A stretch of DNA of 39,605 nucleotides from assembly GCA_027487625.1 (NCBI GenBank), contig JAIYDG010000475.1, forward strand, positions 1 through 39,605, read 5' to 3'. Both the position numbers and the translations under genes were made by a program. The stretch comes from Bacteroidota bacterium. GTDB taxonomy: Bacteria; Bacteroidota; Bacteroidia; UKL13-3. This document shows, one piece after another, positions 8,875 through 16,506 of the stretch; position 1 is the stretch's first letter; each line of letters begins with the position of its first letter. A model generated the notes under the pieces. It saw only the letters and a program-made list of their open reading frames with translations. It made no database searches and was not told where the DNA came from.

Positions 8875-9291
8875 TTAATAATTCTCACAGTTTGTGATAA
8901 TTTCAACTTGATAATATGTCTTTTCATTTTGATTATAAAAATTTATTGTGCCATAATTGCCATTTGAGCTGAAGGCTATTGAAAATATTGAGTCGTCTAA
9001 TTCTTGTTTAAAACTATCAATTCCACCTACTTTTAATCCATGTATGTCATCGTAAAACTTTAAGATTGAATCTTTAGGTACATTCCCATAAGTTTCTAAG
9101 TCCCCAAAGATTTTAAGACCCCTCATTCCATTTAATCTTAGATTTGAAAAATAATCAGGTAGCTGTTTTTTATGATTATAACTTGTAATAAACCTTTTAC
9201 TGATGTCAAATTGATACAAAAAAAGGAAAATTACAAAGACTGGAAGTATTCCGTTAACAGTGTATTTTAACAATATTTTTAAATATTTCAT
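8875..9291 (-). CDS. Membrane-anchored hypothetical protein
   Basis: A 138-residue protein with one N-terminal hydrophobic segment (about 12-27, NGILPVFVIFLFLYQF) preceded by lysines, so probably inner-membrane-anchored with a periplasmic C-terminal domain. No catalytic motif or known family was recognised. Its ATG (9289-9291) overlaps a TGA (9288-9290) that ends the apparent reading frame of the frameshifted small gene just upstream. This four-base ATGA overlap is typical of coupled genes. It is the last gene of a tight minus-strand cluster beginning at 11813. Confidence 0.65.
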   Translation of the reverse strand: MKYLKILLKYTVNGILPVFVIFLFLYQFDISKRFITSYNHKKQLPDYFSNLRLNGMRGLKIFGDLETYGNVPKDSILKFYDDIHGLKVGGIDSFKQELDDSIFSIAFSSNGNYGTINFYNQNEKTYYQVEIITNCENY

Positions 9292-9456
9292 GTTGGAGAT
9301 TCGTATTTAATATGCCAATATCTATCGGTGAAACCATTAATCTTTTCGACCTTTTCTTTTAAACTTATTCAAGTCATCCTGACTTTTAATTGTGGCGAAT
9401 TCTCCATAATTAAACTTTGTGTAATTCTGATTAGCTTTCCTTTTTTTACTTTCCAT
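9288..9456 (-). pseudogene. Small hypothetical gene apparently broken by a +1 base in an A-run
   Basis: A 39-codon frame starts at ATG 9454-9456, overlapping the stop of the gene ending at 9446, and hits TAA at 9337-9339. If one A is removed from the AAAA run of TTTAAAAGAAAAGG (near 9354-9363), the frame instead continues through NGFTDRYWHIKYESPT. It then ends at TGA 9288-9290, overlapping the next gene's ATG by four bases. The repaired product would be 55 residues. Both junctions being coupled overlaps argues for a real gene with a one-base insertion, whether a genuine mutation or a homopolymer sequencing error. No family was recognised. Confidence 0.5.
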
Positions 9457-10585
9457 CCAATTCCTCAATCCCAGCTTTGTAATAGTGTTTCTTTCCGTCA
9501 ATTTCTACTTCCATGCATTCTTCAATCAGTTCTGTTTTGGTGGTTTTCAGTTCTCCATTTTTGTCATAGATATAAGTAATCACTTTGCAGCTTGTTCCTT
9601 GAAATGTACAAAAGGTTTCTTGTTCTAGTTTATCACCAGGTTGAATGTAGGATACTTTATAAAAACTCTTATCATTGAGTTGAAGTGCCCAAAAAGTTTT
9701 CTGCTTGTTTTCATTGAATTTTTCAGAGTATAAATAATCAGGACATTCATTCCTGAATTTGCGGTATTCAATGATATCACCGTCATCAAATCGGTTAATG
9801 TATTCAGTATATAAATCTTTAAAATAGCTATAGAAATATTCTCTGTTTGCAGAGCAGTTATCAGGAGGAATATTTGTGATGTGCACACATCTTTCATCTG
9901 TTACAATTTGAGCTAGATTTTCAGTAAGGTATAAGTACCTATCACCATTAGGTTTGATATAATAATTTTTACCAGAAATATTGACTATCGTATCACTGGT
10001 CCTTTTAATTTTGATTTGAAGGAAGTTACTTAAAAGACCCGAACTCGACATTGCCATTTTGCCGTCATAAGGAATCTCTTCTTCTGAATGATTGTAATAG
10101 TGAAAAATACTGGAGGCTTCATTTATTCCCAAAGTTTGATAGTTAATTCTGAATCGATAAATCCCAGCAAATAAAGATACTCCAATTTGATGATTGAAGA
10201 TTGAACTTGTATCAGTATCATTTAAATAAAAAGGAATTTCAATACTTTCAAGAGGTCTTAAATTCCTTATTTCATAATCGCCTTTTTGAAGATTTATGTT
10301 TTTTGTTTTTTCTTCTTGATACCTCATTAAAGAGGTGTTTTTTGCTGCATCGTAAACTTCTAAATAAAATAGTTTTAGTTCATTGTTATTTGCCTTAGGA
10401 ACTAACACATTATAATTGCTGAGATTATCTATATTACTTATAACAATCTTTAATCTGATTATTTCTCCTTCCTTGTACATTTCTTTATCAGATTTTAGCT
10501 CAAATTTTAAAGGCAGGTATTTTAAATCAGCATAAGCAGTGTGTGATAAAAAAAAGAAAATAGAAATAAGGTAATTTAGTTTCAT
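9446..10585 (-). CDS. Secreted hypothetical protein with Ig-like N-terminal domain
   Basis: A 379-residue protein starting at ATG 10583-10585 with a clear signal peptide (MKLNYLISIFFFLSHTAYA). A longer frame reaches 10681, but that would overlap the upstream gene by 80 bases and bury the signal peptide, so the shorter start is preferred. Residues about 20-160 look like a beta-sandwich (LKFELKSDKEMYKEGEIIRLKIVISN), a pattern seen in proteinase-inhibitor-like or Ig-like domains. The C-terminal half is rich in Tyr, Lys and Glu and ends with VEIDGKKHYYKAG. It lies 16 bases after the lipoprotein gene, so the two are probably in one operon. Function is unknown. Confidence 0.7.
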   Translation of the reverse strand: MKLNYLISIFFFLSHTAYADLKYLPLKFELKSDKEMYKEGEIIRLKIVISNIDNLSNYNVLVPKANNNELKLFYLEVYDAAKNTSLMRYQEEKTKNINLQKGDYEIRNLRPLESIEIPFYLNDTDTSSIFNHQIGVSLFAGIYRFRINYQTLGINEASSIFHYYNHSEEEIPYDGKMAMSSSGLLSNFLQIKIKRTSDTIVNISGKNYYIKPNGDRYLYLTENLAQIVTDERCVHITNIPPDNCSANREYFYSYFKDLYTEYINRFDDGDIIEYRKFRNECPDYLYSEKFNENKQKTFWALQLNDKSFYKVSYIQPGDKLEQETFCTFQGTSCKVITYIYDKNGELKTTKTELIEECMEVEIDGKKHYYKAGIEELDGK

Positions 10586-10601
10586 CTTGTAGGAAATTTT
10601 A

Positions 10602-11813
10602 CTATTTCCAAGTGATTTTTTTAATATATGAAGGTGAATTTGAGTTGTTTTCGTAATATTCAATTGTTGCGCTTCCTTCATTTTCTAAATTCATACCCAT
10701 TGTCATAAGTTCATTCTGTCTTTGAGAGTTTAAAGTAAATCCATCTGGGAAGTTATTAATAATTTCCCAACCATGACCAACTCCATCAAAGGAAAAGGAG
10801 CCAGAAAATATGAATTTAATTTTTAATTTTTTGTTTAAAGGAATAATTGCTGCTATAGAATATGGGCCGGATTCATAAATTGTATCAGTTGGAACTAAAA
10901 TATTTTTGATTTTTATATCAGGAGCAATTATTGGTTCCGGAGAAGCCATTAATGGGTAAGTAAAATTGGTATATAAGTTATTGCTATATTTTTGTTGAAA
11001 TTGTGCGATGTATTTTTCAAAATTTGGAATAGAATCAGATTGATTTAATTCTGTATATTTTTTAACAATATTATTTCTAATTTCTATCAAATTTAGTTGA
11101 GAAATGTTATATAAAATTTGATCAATGGAAGATCTATTAGAAATTAAACCATCTGTAGCAAAGTCTACATGCAAAGTAGAAAGAAGCTGAGTTAGTTCGG
11201 CCGTTATTTTTCCTTCCTCACCTAAAATTGTTGTGTAACGTTGTAACATAACTGAAGTAGCTAAAAGTACTGCATTTCGGTCTTCATTTGTTGAAATATC
11301 TAAGTTCTCGAAATCTTCATTAAATATATTTGTTACTCCTAAAAATAATAGGAATTCTGATTTTGCTTGATTATTTGCATCGTTAAAATTCATTCCTTTT
11401 GAAACTAAATTTTCTATTCTTCCCCTAATTAGATGGGTTAAAACATTAATATTTACTTTTTCCTTGTTTGATATATTTGCTATGGCTTGCAAAGTAATTG
11501 GGGCTGCTGATAACTGGCCATAGATTTCACTATAATAAAATCCATTTGCAGTTAGCAAAGCCAAATTTGAGTTTAATGAAACATTGTTTAAGATAAAACT
11601 TCCATTATTACTAGTAATGGAGCTTGTGAAGGATTTTCCTGTCTGTCCCAGATTTGAATTTAACTCATTTAATGTTACTATAGATCCAGTGATAAATGGT
11701 CCTTTTTGCGCTTTTCCATTTAGTGAATAATTTTTACTTTCTTCGTTCTTTTTTTTACAAGAAATAGAAATTGAAATAATTAAAGCGACGAATAAAATTT
11801 TGAATTCTTTCAT
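10602..11813 (-). CDS. Predicted lipoprotein with N-terminal carboxypeptidase-regulatory-like domain
   Basis: A 403-residue protein with a lipoprotein signal (hydrophobic segment ending SISC, lipidated Cys19 followed by KKKNEE). Residues about 29-110 read like a beta-sandwich regulatory domain (KGPFITGSIVTLNEL, then TSNNGSFILNNVSL, and ANGFYYSEIYG). A helical region (about 120-270) with NVLTHLIRGRIENLV follows. From memory, similar KGPF..GS.VT / NVNLLTHL proteins occur as large lipoproteins in Fibrobacter and Bacteroidota. The function is not known. It is the first gene of the minus-strand cluster and follows a 345-base intergenic region. Confidence 0.75.
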   Translation of the reverse strand: MKEFKILFVALIISISISCKKKNEESKNYSLNGKAQKGPFITGSIVTLNELNSNLGQTGKSFTSSITSNNGSFILNNVSLNSNLALLTANGFYYSEIYGQLSAAPITLQAIANISNKEKVNINVLTHLIRGRIENLVSKGMNFNDANNQAKSEFLLFLGVTNIFNEDFENLDISTNEDRNAVLLATSVMLQRYTTILGEEGKITAELTQLLSTLHVDFATDGLISNRSSIDQILYNISQLNLIEIRNNIVKKYTELNQSDSIPNFEKYIAQFQQKYSNNLYTNFTYPLMASPEPIIAPDIKIKNILVPTDTIYESGPYSIAAIIPLNKKLKIKFIFSGSFSFDGVGHGWEIINNFPDGFTLNSQRQNELMTMGMNLENEGSATIEYYENNSNSPSYIKKITWK

Positions 11814-12158
11814 AATTTTTAGGGGTTGTTTCTAGAGGTTTTGGAATTAAATTTTAAAAAGTAGCTAAATGCTAATTAACAACATTAATTATTTTCAAAG
11901 ATTAAGAAAATGATTTTTTTATAAATGTTTGAATTCAACTTAGTTTTGTGAATTAAAATTCAATTTAGCAAAACAAACTAAATATTTTAGGTGGTTCTTT
12001 AGATAAGTAAAATGAACTTGTATAGTGAGAAGGTGAAGTTGTGATTACTTCAATTTTCTCAGGAATTTTAACTAGAAATAGGAAGTCAAATTCAATTTTA
12101 AAAGTCATGTCTTAAATTGATTTGACAACTTGATGAAAAGAGATTTCAAAATCTATAA
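11814..12158. other. 345-base AT-rich intergenic region
   Basis: It lies between the lipoprotein gene start (11813) and the stop of the small membrane protein (12159). It should hold the promoter of the lipoprotein cluster, but only imperfect TAnnTTTG matches are present. No open frame of interest, hairpin terminator or RNA gene was recognised. Confidence 0.45.
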
Positions 12159-12773
12159 TTATAAATTTTTAGCCTCCAAAACTTGATAAGCGCTTAAGTT
12201 GTCGTCTTGATGTGGAGGTATTTCTTTGATTTTATCTATTATATGACCTTTTGCTTGATATGAAAGTAATATATTTTGATGGAAGTCAAGCACAATTTGC
12301 ATTTTAGTACTAGGGAAATTCGATAGCTTTTCCAGGTCTTTTATAAATTCACCCTTTAAATAAATAAGCTCTTCTTTTCGTTCAATTAAACAAGTAAAAT
12401 AATAGGCATTAGGATGCTCAAAGTAAAGGGCTTTTCTTCTTGATATTTTTATAACATCTAGATTGATTTCAAAAGCTTTTCCCTTTTTAATGGAATCATC
12501 AATAGGATTTCTGTAATTGAGATATCCGGATAAATAATAAATATAAAATGCTAATGCAAATATGATAGCAAAATAGAGACCTGTCAGCAAAAGCTTAGTA
12601 TCGGATGAATAGGATTTATCAAATAAAATTATGACTAAAAAAATTCCTGGTAATAAACCTGCCATAAAAAATGCTATTCCAAATTGCTTCACTTTTTCCT
12701 TATTATTTGGAATAAGTGAATGCAATTTTTCTAATTCATCTTCTCGATAAGGTCTTTCCTTGAAATAGTTCAT
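12159..12773 (-). CDS. Hypothetical two-helix membrane protein
   Basis: A 204-residue protein with two adjacent transmembrane segments (about 29-51 and 60-85) joined by a short loop. A cytoplasmic or periplasmic C-terminal domain follows (about 90-204) with no recognised motif. Its ATG (12771-12773) overlaps the TGA of the upstream oxidoreductase gene by four bases (ATGA), so translation is probably coupled. The coupling says little about function because the oxidoreductase itself is generic. Confidence 0.7.
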   Translation of the reverse strand: MNYFKERPYREDELEKLHSLIPNNKEKVKQFGIAFFMAGLLPGIFLVIILFDKSYSSDTKLLLTGLYFAIIFALAFYIYYLSGYLNYRNPIDDSIKKGKAFEINLDVIKISRRKALYFEHPNAYYFTCLIERKEELIYLKGEFIKDLEKLSNFPSTKMQIVLDFHQNILLSYQAKGHIIDKIKEIPPHQDDNLSAYQVLEAKNL

Positions 12774-13768
12774 TCAATATTCAACACAATTTTTCCAAAC
12801 TGCTTTCCTTCATCCATTTTGCGCATGGCTTCTTCTGCATTGGCCAATGGAAATACTTCGTCAACCACTGGAAAAATTTTGTGTTTGTTTACAAATTCTA
12901 ACATGGCTTTAAATTCTTCATCATTGCCCATGGTTGAACCTAAAATATCTAATTGTTTCCAGAATATTTTTGCAGGAACACCGCTATTAAATGCACCCAA
13001 TGTTGCACCATAAAACGCAATTCTTCCTCCGGGTTTAGCCATGTCGGCCAGTTTAGCGAAATTGTCTCCACAAGCTGAATCTATTGTTGCATCAAATCCA
13101 CCACTTATTTTAACCAAAGCTTTGTGCCAGTCTTCATTTTTATAATTCACTCCACCAATGGCACCTAAAGCCATTGCTTTTTCAATTTTTTCATTTGAAC
13201 CAGATGTTACAAAAACTTTACAACCTTGAGCAACTGCATACTGAATGCAAAATAATGCAACGCCACCGCCGGCTCCTGTTACTAAAACCGTTTCGCCTGG
13301 TTTAATTGCTGCTCTTACCATTGCGGCTCTATAAGCTGTTAATCCTGCTAAAGGTAATGCCGCAGCTTGCTCGAAACTTAAATGAGAAGGTTTTTCATGA
13401 ACTAGTCTTGCAGGAATGCTTACTTCTTCTGCTAAACAACCATTTTTTGGCAACCCTAAAATGATATAATCTTTTGCTTGAACACGTGGATTTTCTCCCC
13501 AGTTTAATGAAGGGTTGATAATGACTTCTTTTCCTATTAAATGTTTATTTGCTTCTGAACCTGATGCACTCACAATCCCTGAACCATCACTTCCAAGAAT
13601 TATTGGAAATACTAATCCTGCATATTGGCCTTTTTGTATCCAAACATCTCTGTGATTTAATGCTGCTGCTTTTACTTTCACTACCACCTCATCTGCTTCC
13701 GGAACTGGACTAGATGTTTCTTCAAAAACCAAAGCTTGGTTAATGCCTTTTAATATGCTTGCCTTCAT
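12770..13768 (-). CDS. Zinc-independent MDR-family NAD(P)H quinone oxidoreductase-like protein
   Basis: A 332-residue medium-chain dehydrogenase/reductase. The N-terminal GroES-like domain has AAALNHRDVWIQKGQY (about 35-49) and GSDGSGIV (59-66). The GHE zinc ligands of alcohol dehydrogenases are absent, so it is a zinc-independent quinone-reductase or enoyl-reductase type. The cofactor-binding fold has VTGAGGGVALFCIQYA (163-178), a typical MDR glycine motif. Substrate is unknown; candidates are quinones or alpha,beta-unsaturated carbonyls. It overlaps the following small membrane-protein gene by four bases. About 220 bases separate it from the porZ stop on the same strand. Confidence 0.88.
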   Translation of the reverse strand: MKASILKGINQALVFEETSSPVPEADEVVVKVKAAALNHRDVWIQKGQYAGLVFPIILGSDGSGIVSASGSEANKHLIGKEVIINPSLNWGENPRVQAKDYIILGLPKNGCLAEEVSIPARLVHEKPSHLSFEQAAALPLAGLTAYRAAMVRAAIKPGETVLVTGAGGGVALFCIQYAVAQGCKVFVTSGSNEKIEKAMALGAIGGVNYKNEDWHKALVKISGGFDATIDSACGDNFAKLADMAKPGGRIAFYGATLGAFNSGVPAKIFWKQLDILGSTMGNDEEFKAMLEFVNKHKIFPVVDEVFPLANAEEAMRKMDEGKQFGKIVLNIE

Positions 13769-13906
13769 ATTTCAACAATAAGAAAAGAATTGATTCTAGC
13801 CAAGAGTAAGCAGATATTTTTAATTTCAAAAGAAGTTGAAACTACAAAAAGTGGCTATAATTTTAATCGATTTAAATAACAATTTATGGATATGAAAATT
13901 TATCTT

Positions 13907-13941
13907 AAAATCTAAAATCTAAAATCTAAAATCTAAAATCC
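13907..13941. repeat. Heptamer tandem repeat AAAATCT
   Basis: Four perfect copies of AAAATCT are followed by one variant copy (AAAATCC), between porZ and the oxidoreductase gene. It lies directly beside a TGGC-type repeat, as if both belong to one composite intergenic element. Confidence 0.85.
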
Positions 13942-13943
13942 TT

Positions 13944-13987
13944 CCGCAATCTCATGCCAATAGCCAACTGCCAAAAGCTAAAAGCCG
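13944..13987 (-). repeat. TGGC-type 3'-end repeat, copy 3 (after porZ)
   Basis: Read on the porZ strand, it starts two bases after the stop codon with GGCTTTTAGCTTTTGGCAG. Two further TTGGC-type units, TGAGATTG and then the heptamer array follow. Order and orientation relative to the gene are the same as in copies 1 and 2. Confidence 0.55.
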
Positions 13988-13989
13988 TT

Positions 13990-16293
13990 TTAATGAATAA
14001 ATACCAATTTCCCAGCATACGACTGATTGCCATCTTCATCAGCCGACATCACCAAATACACTCCTGTAGAAGCTCTCTTTCCTGAAAAGTTTCTTCCATT
14101 CCAGGTTGCTGTTCCTCCATTGGCTGTTGTTTCATACACTAAATTTCCACTGATATCTGTAATCTTTACAATGGCATTGTTTACCAATCCTCTAATTGTA
14201 ATATTGTCGGTGAATTCAGGTCTCACAGGGTTAGGGAAAATCTTTACTTCATTAAAAGTTTCTGCTCCTTTTGTTGCATCTGCTACATAAGAAATAATTC
14301 CTTTTTCTGTGCCAAAAAATACTTCGCCAGTTTTTTCATCTATGCCAATTTCAATCACATTATTCGATAACAAAGGTGAGTTGGATATCGTAAATGTTTT
14401 TAATAATGTATATCCATCAGGTGAAACTAAATGAACACCATTTCTGGTTCCAATCCATTTACGGTTTGCTGGATCAACTTTAATACAATTAATGACTTCT
14501 TTACCTAAAAATACTTCATAATTACTTCCAACCTGAATAATAATTTGACGAGCATCAAAACTTGAATTTTTGTTGTTAAAAATCAAACCAGGATTACTCA
14601 ATATAGCTAAGCCCTGATTGGTTCCAATCCACATTTCACCTCTTTGATCTAAACTCATACACAAAACAGTATTACTTGGTAATGCACCTTGTCCTGCATC
14701 CTTAGTTAATAATTTATAGGTATCATCATTCGGGTTATTTGGAGTTCCTGCATGGTTATAAACCAATATTCCTTTGTCTTTTAATGTATTGGCCCAAACA
14801 TTATTATAATCATCACAGGTTACCCAACCAATTTCATTTCCGACAAGTAATGTACCTATTGAGAAAGCTGTCCAACCTGTTTTTGATTTAACACTTAATG
14901 GTTTGGAAGCACCAAAATTACTCACCCATAGATTTCCATAAATATCAAAATCCATACCTCCACTTAAAAGAGGATTGTAATTTGGGTCTGCAACCTGAAG
15001 TCTTTGTAATGAGCTGTTTTTATCGTCATAAACATTTGTAACGATATCATTTTTAACTTCAAAGATTCCTGTTCCAAAACTGCTTAAATAGATTTCATTG
15101 GTATAAGGATTTTTCTTTACATCAATAAAATCTTTTGCATTATCGATTGCTGGATGATCGGTTTTTGAATAATTGAACCAAGTATTATCGAAAAAGGTTG
15201 AAAATTTGGTGTTGTTATAAATTAATGGACTCCAAACATCATTTACATATCCTCCTGTTACCCAAAGTTTTTTATCATAATAGAGCATTTTGCCAAATGT
15301 TTTTCCAGCAGGTCCATTTGGATTGTAATAATCAATGTTTCCATTATCAGTTCTCTCAAATGTTAATCCAAAAAGGTTATCAACCATGGCTAAAAATCCT
15401 CTTTCATCTATAACAGCATCATTTCTAAAAGTTAGTGGTTTTTTGCTAAATGTTCCATCAGAATTTTCAATCACAATATGCTCTTCAGCCACAAAAATGA
15501 GTTTGTTATTGCTGCTTTTCAGCGTTTTTATTCGAGTGCTGTTGCTTTGAGGCCAATCAATCCAAGAAATTCCATCATAAATTTTGACTGTGCTATCAAT
15601 AACTGCATAAACTTGATTTTTAAATACACAAGATTGATTGCTATAAAGAGATGCTTTTGATTTAGCCCAGAATTTAAAGTCAGATAAATTGGGTGCATTT
15701 AAAGATGCTCTGTAAATTCCATCAGCTGCCGAAGCAAAAATTGAATTATCGTTAATCACCAAAGATAAAAACTCTAGTTGAGCACCATTAGCTCCTAAAT
15801 TTTGGTAAGATTCTGTAATTTGTTTTTTATCTAAATCAACCACAACCACCCCAAAACTACAAGCTAGATAAGCTTTGTTTTCAAAGAAAAATACTGAGTT
15901 GACAGTCTTTTTTCCAATCATACTTTTTTGCAGAATATCTGGAATATTGATGATTTCATTTGTTTGATGATCGAGCAAATCAATATTTGTATTGGAATAA
16001 ATCACAATACTCATTTTTTTTGATTCATAATACCTGAAAATATCTACCTCCACATCAGATAATCCAGTGTGCTTTGATAATCTTTCAATACTATTATCAT
16101 CAGTATTAAAAGTAAACAATCCGCTGGGTGAACCACAATATAATTTGTTTCCAACCCTTTCAACGCAATAATTTGTTTGGTATGGTAAATGAACTCTCCA
16201 AGTGCCTGGAGCAGGTTCTTTATTACTTTGTGCTGAAGTTATTTGCACTAACGCAGGGAAAAGTGCGATTGCAAGAAAAATTAGTCTTTTCAT
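13990..16293 (-). CDS. porZ: Type IX secretion system protein PorZ
   Basis: A 767-residue protein matching PorZ, a T9SS surface component that in Porphyromonas belongs to the attachment complex delivering anionic LPS to cargo. It has a signal peptide (MKRLIFLAIALFPALVQITSAQ) and a long beta-propeller region with repeated GTNQG/GTRNG/GTEKG blades (two-component-regulator propeller type). A C-terminal sorting-like domain follows (about 690-767, with VKIFPNPVRPEF, KITDISGNLVYE and STGVYLV). The ATG at 16293 is chosen over a GTG at 16305 because it begins the signal peptide directly. No other por genes are near it. It is divergent from the HAE3 exporter. Confidence 0.88.
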   Translation of the reverse strand: MKRLIFLAIALFPALVQITSAQSNKEPAPGTWRVHLPYQTNYCVERVGNKLYCGSPSGLFTFNTDDNSIERLSKHTGLSDVEVDIFRYYESKKMSIVIYSNTNIDLLDHQTNEIINIPDILQKSMIGKKTVNSVFFFENKAYLACSFGVVVVDLDKKQITESYQNLGANGAQLEFLSLVINDNSIFASAADGIYRASLNAPNLSDFKFWAKSKASLYSNQSCVFKNQVYAVIDSTVKIYDGISWIDWPQSNSTRIKTLKSSNNKLIFVAEEHIVIENSDGTFSKKPLTFRNDAVIDERGFLAMVDNLFGLTFERTDNGNIDYYNPNGPAGKTFGKMLYYDKKLWVTGGYVNDVWSPLIYNNTKFSTFFDNTWFNYSKTDHPAIDNAKDFIDVKKNPYTNEIYLSSFGTGIFEVKNDIVTNVYDDKNSSLQRLQVADPNYNPLLSGGMDFDIYGNLWVSNFGASKPLSVKSKTGWTAFSIGTLLVGNEIGWVTCDDYNNVWANTLKDKGILVYNHAGTPNNPNDDTYKLLTKDAGQGALPSNTVLCMSLDQRGEMWIGTNQGLAILSNPGLIFNNKNSSFDARQIIIQVGSNYEVFLGKEVINCIKVDPANRKWIGTRNGVHLVSPDGYTLLKTFTISNSPLLSNNVIEIGIDEKTGEVFFGTEKGIISYVADATKGAETFNEVKIFPNPVRPEFTDNITIRGLVNNAIVKITDISGNLVYETTANGGTATWNGRNFSGKRASTGVYLVMSADEDGNQSYAGKLVFIH

Positions 16294-16320
16294 TTTTAGA
16301 AACACAAATAAACGATATGC

Positions 16321-16357
16321 AAATTAGTTTCGTACCGCATTGGTGAAAATTAGTTTC
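16321..16357 (-). promoter_or_regulatory. Direct repeat pair upstream of porZ
   Basis: Two identical 11-base direct repeats (16321-16331 and 16347-16357; GAAACTAATTT on the porZ strand) are spaced 26 bases apart. They lie 28-64 bases upstream of the porZ ATG, where an operator or promoter would be expected. Function is inferred from position only. Confidence 0.3.
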
Positions 16358-16473
16358 ATTTTTACGTACAATTTTCAGAAAATCGACTCATTTTGACAAA
16401 ATTCGACACTAATATCCTTGGTTTACCTAAGATTTTGCTCAACTTATCTCATTTACAATTTAATGATGATATG

Positions 16474-16497
16474 GTACTTATAATTTAAGTACTTTTG
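16474..16497 (+). promoter_or_regulatory. Palindrome overlapping a predicted -7 box of the RND exporter gene
   Basis: A perfect 7-bp inverted repeat GTACTTA-TAATT-TAAGTAC (16474-16492) overlaps TACTTTTG (16490-16497), a TAnnTTTG match. The box is only 9 bases before the ATG at 16507, so the transcript would be nearly leaderless. No good -33 TTG is present at the usual distance. The palindrome could be an operator. Confidence 0.4.
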
Positions 16498-16506
16498 CCG
16501 ATTACT

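Noticed and set aside
9340-9365. Programmed ribosomal frameshifting at the A-rich site in the small gene
   Set aside because: Joining the frames needs a +1 shift. The T/A run looks like a -1 slippery site, but a -1 shift runs straight into TAA. A simple one-base insertion or sequencing error explains it better.
9625-9897. Minus-strand 90-codon frame inside the secreted protein gene
   Set aside because: It overlaps a longer frame with a signal peptide and operon-like spacing, and its translation shows no coherent domain or signal.
10586-10681. N-terminal extension of the secreted protein gene ending at 9446
   Set aside because: The extra 32 codons overlap the upstream lipoprotein gene out of frame and would precede a complete signal peptide; the ATG at 10585 is better.
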